Assembly (NCBI GenBank): GCA_025355595.1
Contig: JANXZI010000232.1
Location: forward strand, 1-6,477
Length of the DNA stretch: 6,477 nucleotides
Reading direction: 5' to 3'
From: Spartobacteria bacterium
GTDB taxonomy: Bacteria; Verrucomicrobiota; Verrucomicrobiia; Chthoniobacterales; Chthoniobacteraceae
The notes beneath the pieces were generated by a model. The model saw nothing but the letters and a program-made list of their open reading frames with translations, did no database searches and was not told the origin of the DNA. Of the stretch, positions 6,095 through 6,477 are shown piece by piece. The position numbers and the translations under genes are program-made. The number at the start of each line of letters is the position of its first letter. Positions within the stretch are counted from its first letter, which is position 1.

Positions 6095-6477
6095 TTGAGG
6101 CTCGCACGATAGGGTGACATTCGGATTTCGGCCCGAAGGGCCGTCGGACACTAGCCGTGGGCGAGGCTCGCGGATGCCTGCCGTGAGCTTGTGCCCGTCC
6201 GCATACCTCGTGATCGGCACGCCCTTCACCAGTTCCATCACGAAGAACGGACGCCCGCCCTCCGTCGCGCCGGCATCGAACACCGCTGCGATATTCGGAT
6301 GATCCATCAGCGCCAGCGCCTGCCGTTCCGCGCTGAACCGGGCGATGATCACCGCGCTGTCCATCCCCGCCTTGATGACCTTCAGCGCCACCTCGCGCCG
6401 AATCGGCTCGCTTTGCTCCGCCCGCCAAACCGCGCCGAAACCGCCCTCGCCGATTTTTTCCAGCAACTGGTATCGCC
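6092..6477 (-). pseudogene. Ser/Thr protein kinase remnant, truncated before the catalytic loop
   Basis: The frame enters from the right edge as RYQLLEKIGEGGFGAVW and runs 127 codons to a TAA at 6092-6094. It shows a normal kinase N-lobe: glycine-rich loop GEGGFG (9-14), ATP-anchoring lysine in VALKVIK (K32), alpha-C glutamate in SAERQAL (E50), MDHPNIA, and hinge segment PFFVMELVKG (77-86). Kinase likeness continues to about HKLT (95-98). After that the sequence becomes unrelated, and the HRD catalytic loop, DFG motif and whole C-lobe are missing. No remainder of them is visible down to the cyclase gene. The unrelated tail is encoded by repeat sequence, and the stop lies in a heptamer repeat arm. 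I infer that an insertion or deletion cut a full-length kinase of the family with long C-terminal repeat regions. The true N-terminus lies outside the window. Confidence 0.75.
6097..6171. repeat. 9-bp direct repeats flanking a hairpin segment in the kinase tail
   Basis: GAGGCTCGC occurs at 6097-6105 and again at 6163-6171, bounding 57 bp. Within these, CGGCCC, loop GAA, GGGCCG (6129-6143) forms a perfect 6-bp GC stem. The segment lies exactly where kinase homology ends (about 6182). The direct repeats could be a target-site duplication or a trace of slippage; no terminal inverted repeats are clear. Confidence 0.45.

Noticed and set aside
1..6477. Search for CRISPR arrays, tRNA or rRNA genes
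   Set aside because: No regularly spaced identical repeats with unique spacers, no tRNA cloverleaf and no rRNA sequence were seen. The heptamer arrays have no spacers.

Overview
The window is GC-rich DNA from a Gram-negative bacterium. I lean towards Verrucomicrobia or a related PVC lineage. The reasons are the mix of FecR-domain periplasmic proteins, a CHASE2-type membrane cyclase, a kinase N-lobe of the type common in that group, and intergenic arrays of degenerate 7-base repeats. This assignment rests on gene content and style; no marker gene is present.

Layout. (1) Positions 1-427, minus strand: the first 142 codons of a secreted FecR-domain protein that continues past the left edge. (2) Positions 428-941: a gene-free stretch between divergently oriented genes. 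It holds a 121-bp folded repeat element with heptamer arms and a perfect 12-bp core stem. (3) Positions 942-1796, plus strand: an HD-superfamily metallohydrolase whose motifs resemble class I cyclic-nucleotide phosphodiesterases. (4) Positions 1900-3738, minus strand: a two-gene unit, an outer-membrane beta-barrel protein followed 6 nt later by a second FecR-domain protein closely related to the one at the left edge. (5) Positions 3739-3808: a 70-bp divergent intergenic region containing an 11-bp palindrome. (6) Positions 3809-5926, plus strand: a CHASE2 / three-transmembrane / class III nucleotide cyclase. (7) Positions 5991-6182: heptamer repeats, an inverted repeat and a 9-bp direct repeat. 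(8) Positions 6092-6477, minus strand: a Ser/Thr kinase reading frame that loses kinase homology before the catalytic loop and ends in repeat sequence, so it is read as a gene remnant.

Together the intact genes suggest an envelope-linked cyclic-nucleotide circuit: a beta-barrel and a FecR protein in the outer envelope, a cyclase with an extracytoplasmic CHASE2 sensor transcribed from the same divergent region, and a candidate phosphodiesterase nearby. The domain calls are well supported. The functional coupling is inference. The most specific oddity is in the cyclase, where the lysine that normally recognises adenine is replaced by asparagine while the metal-binding and transition-state residues are kept.
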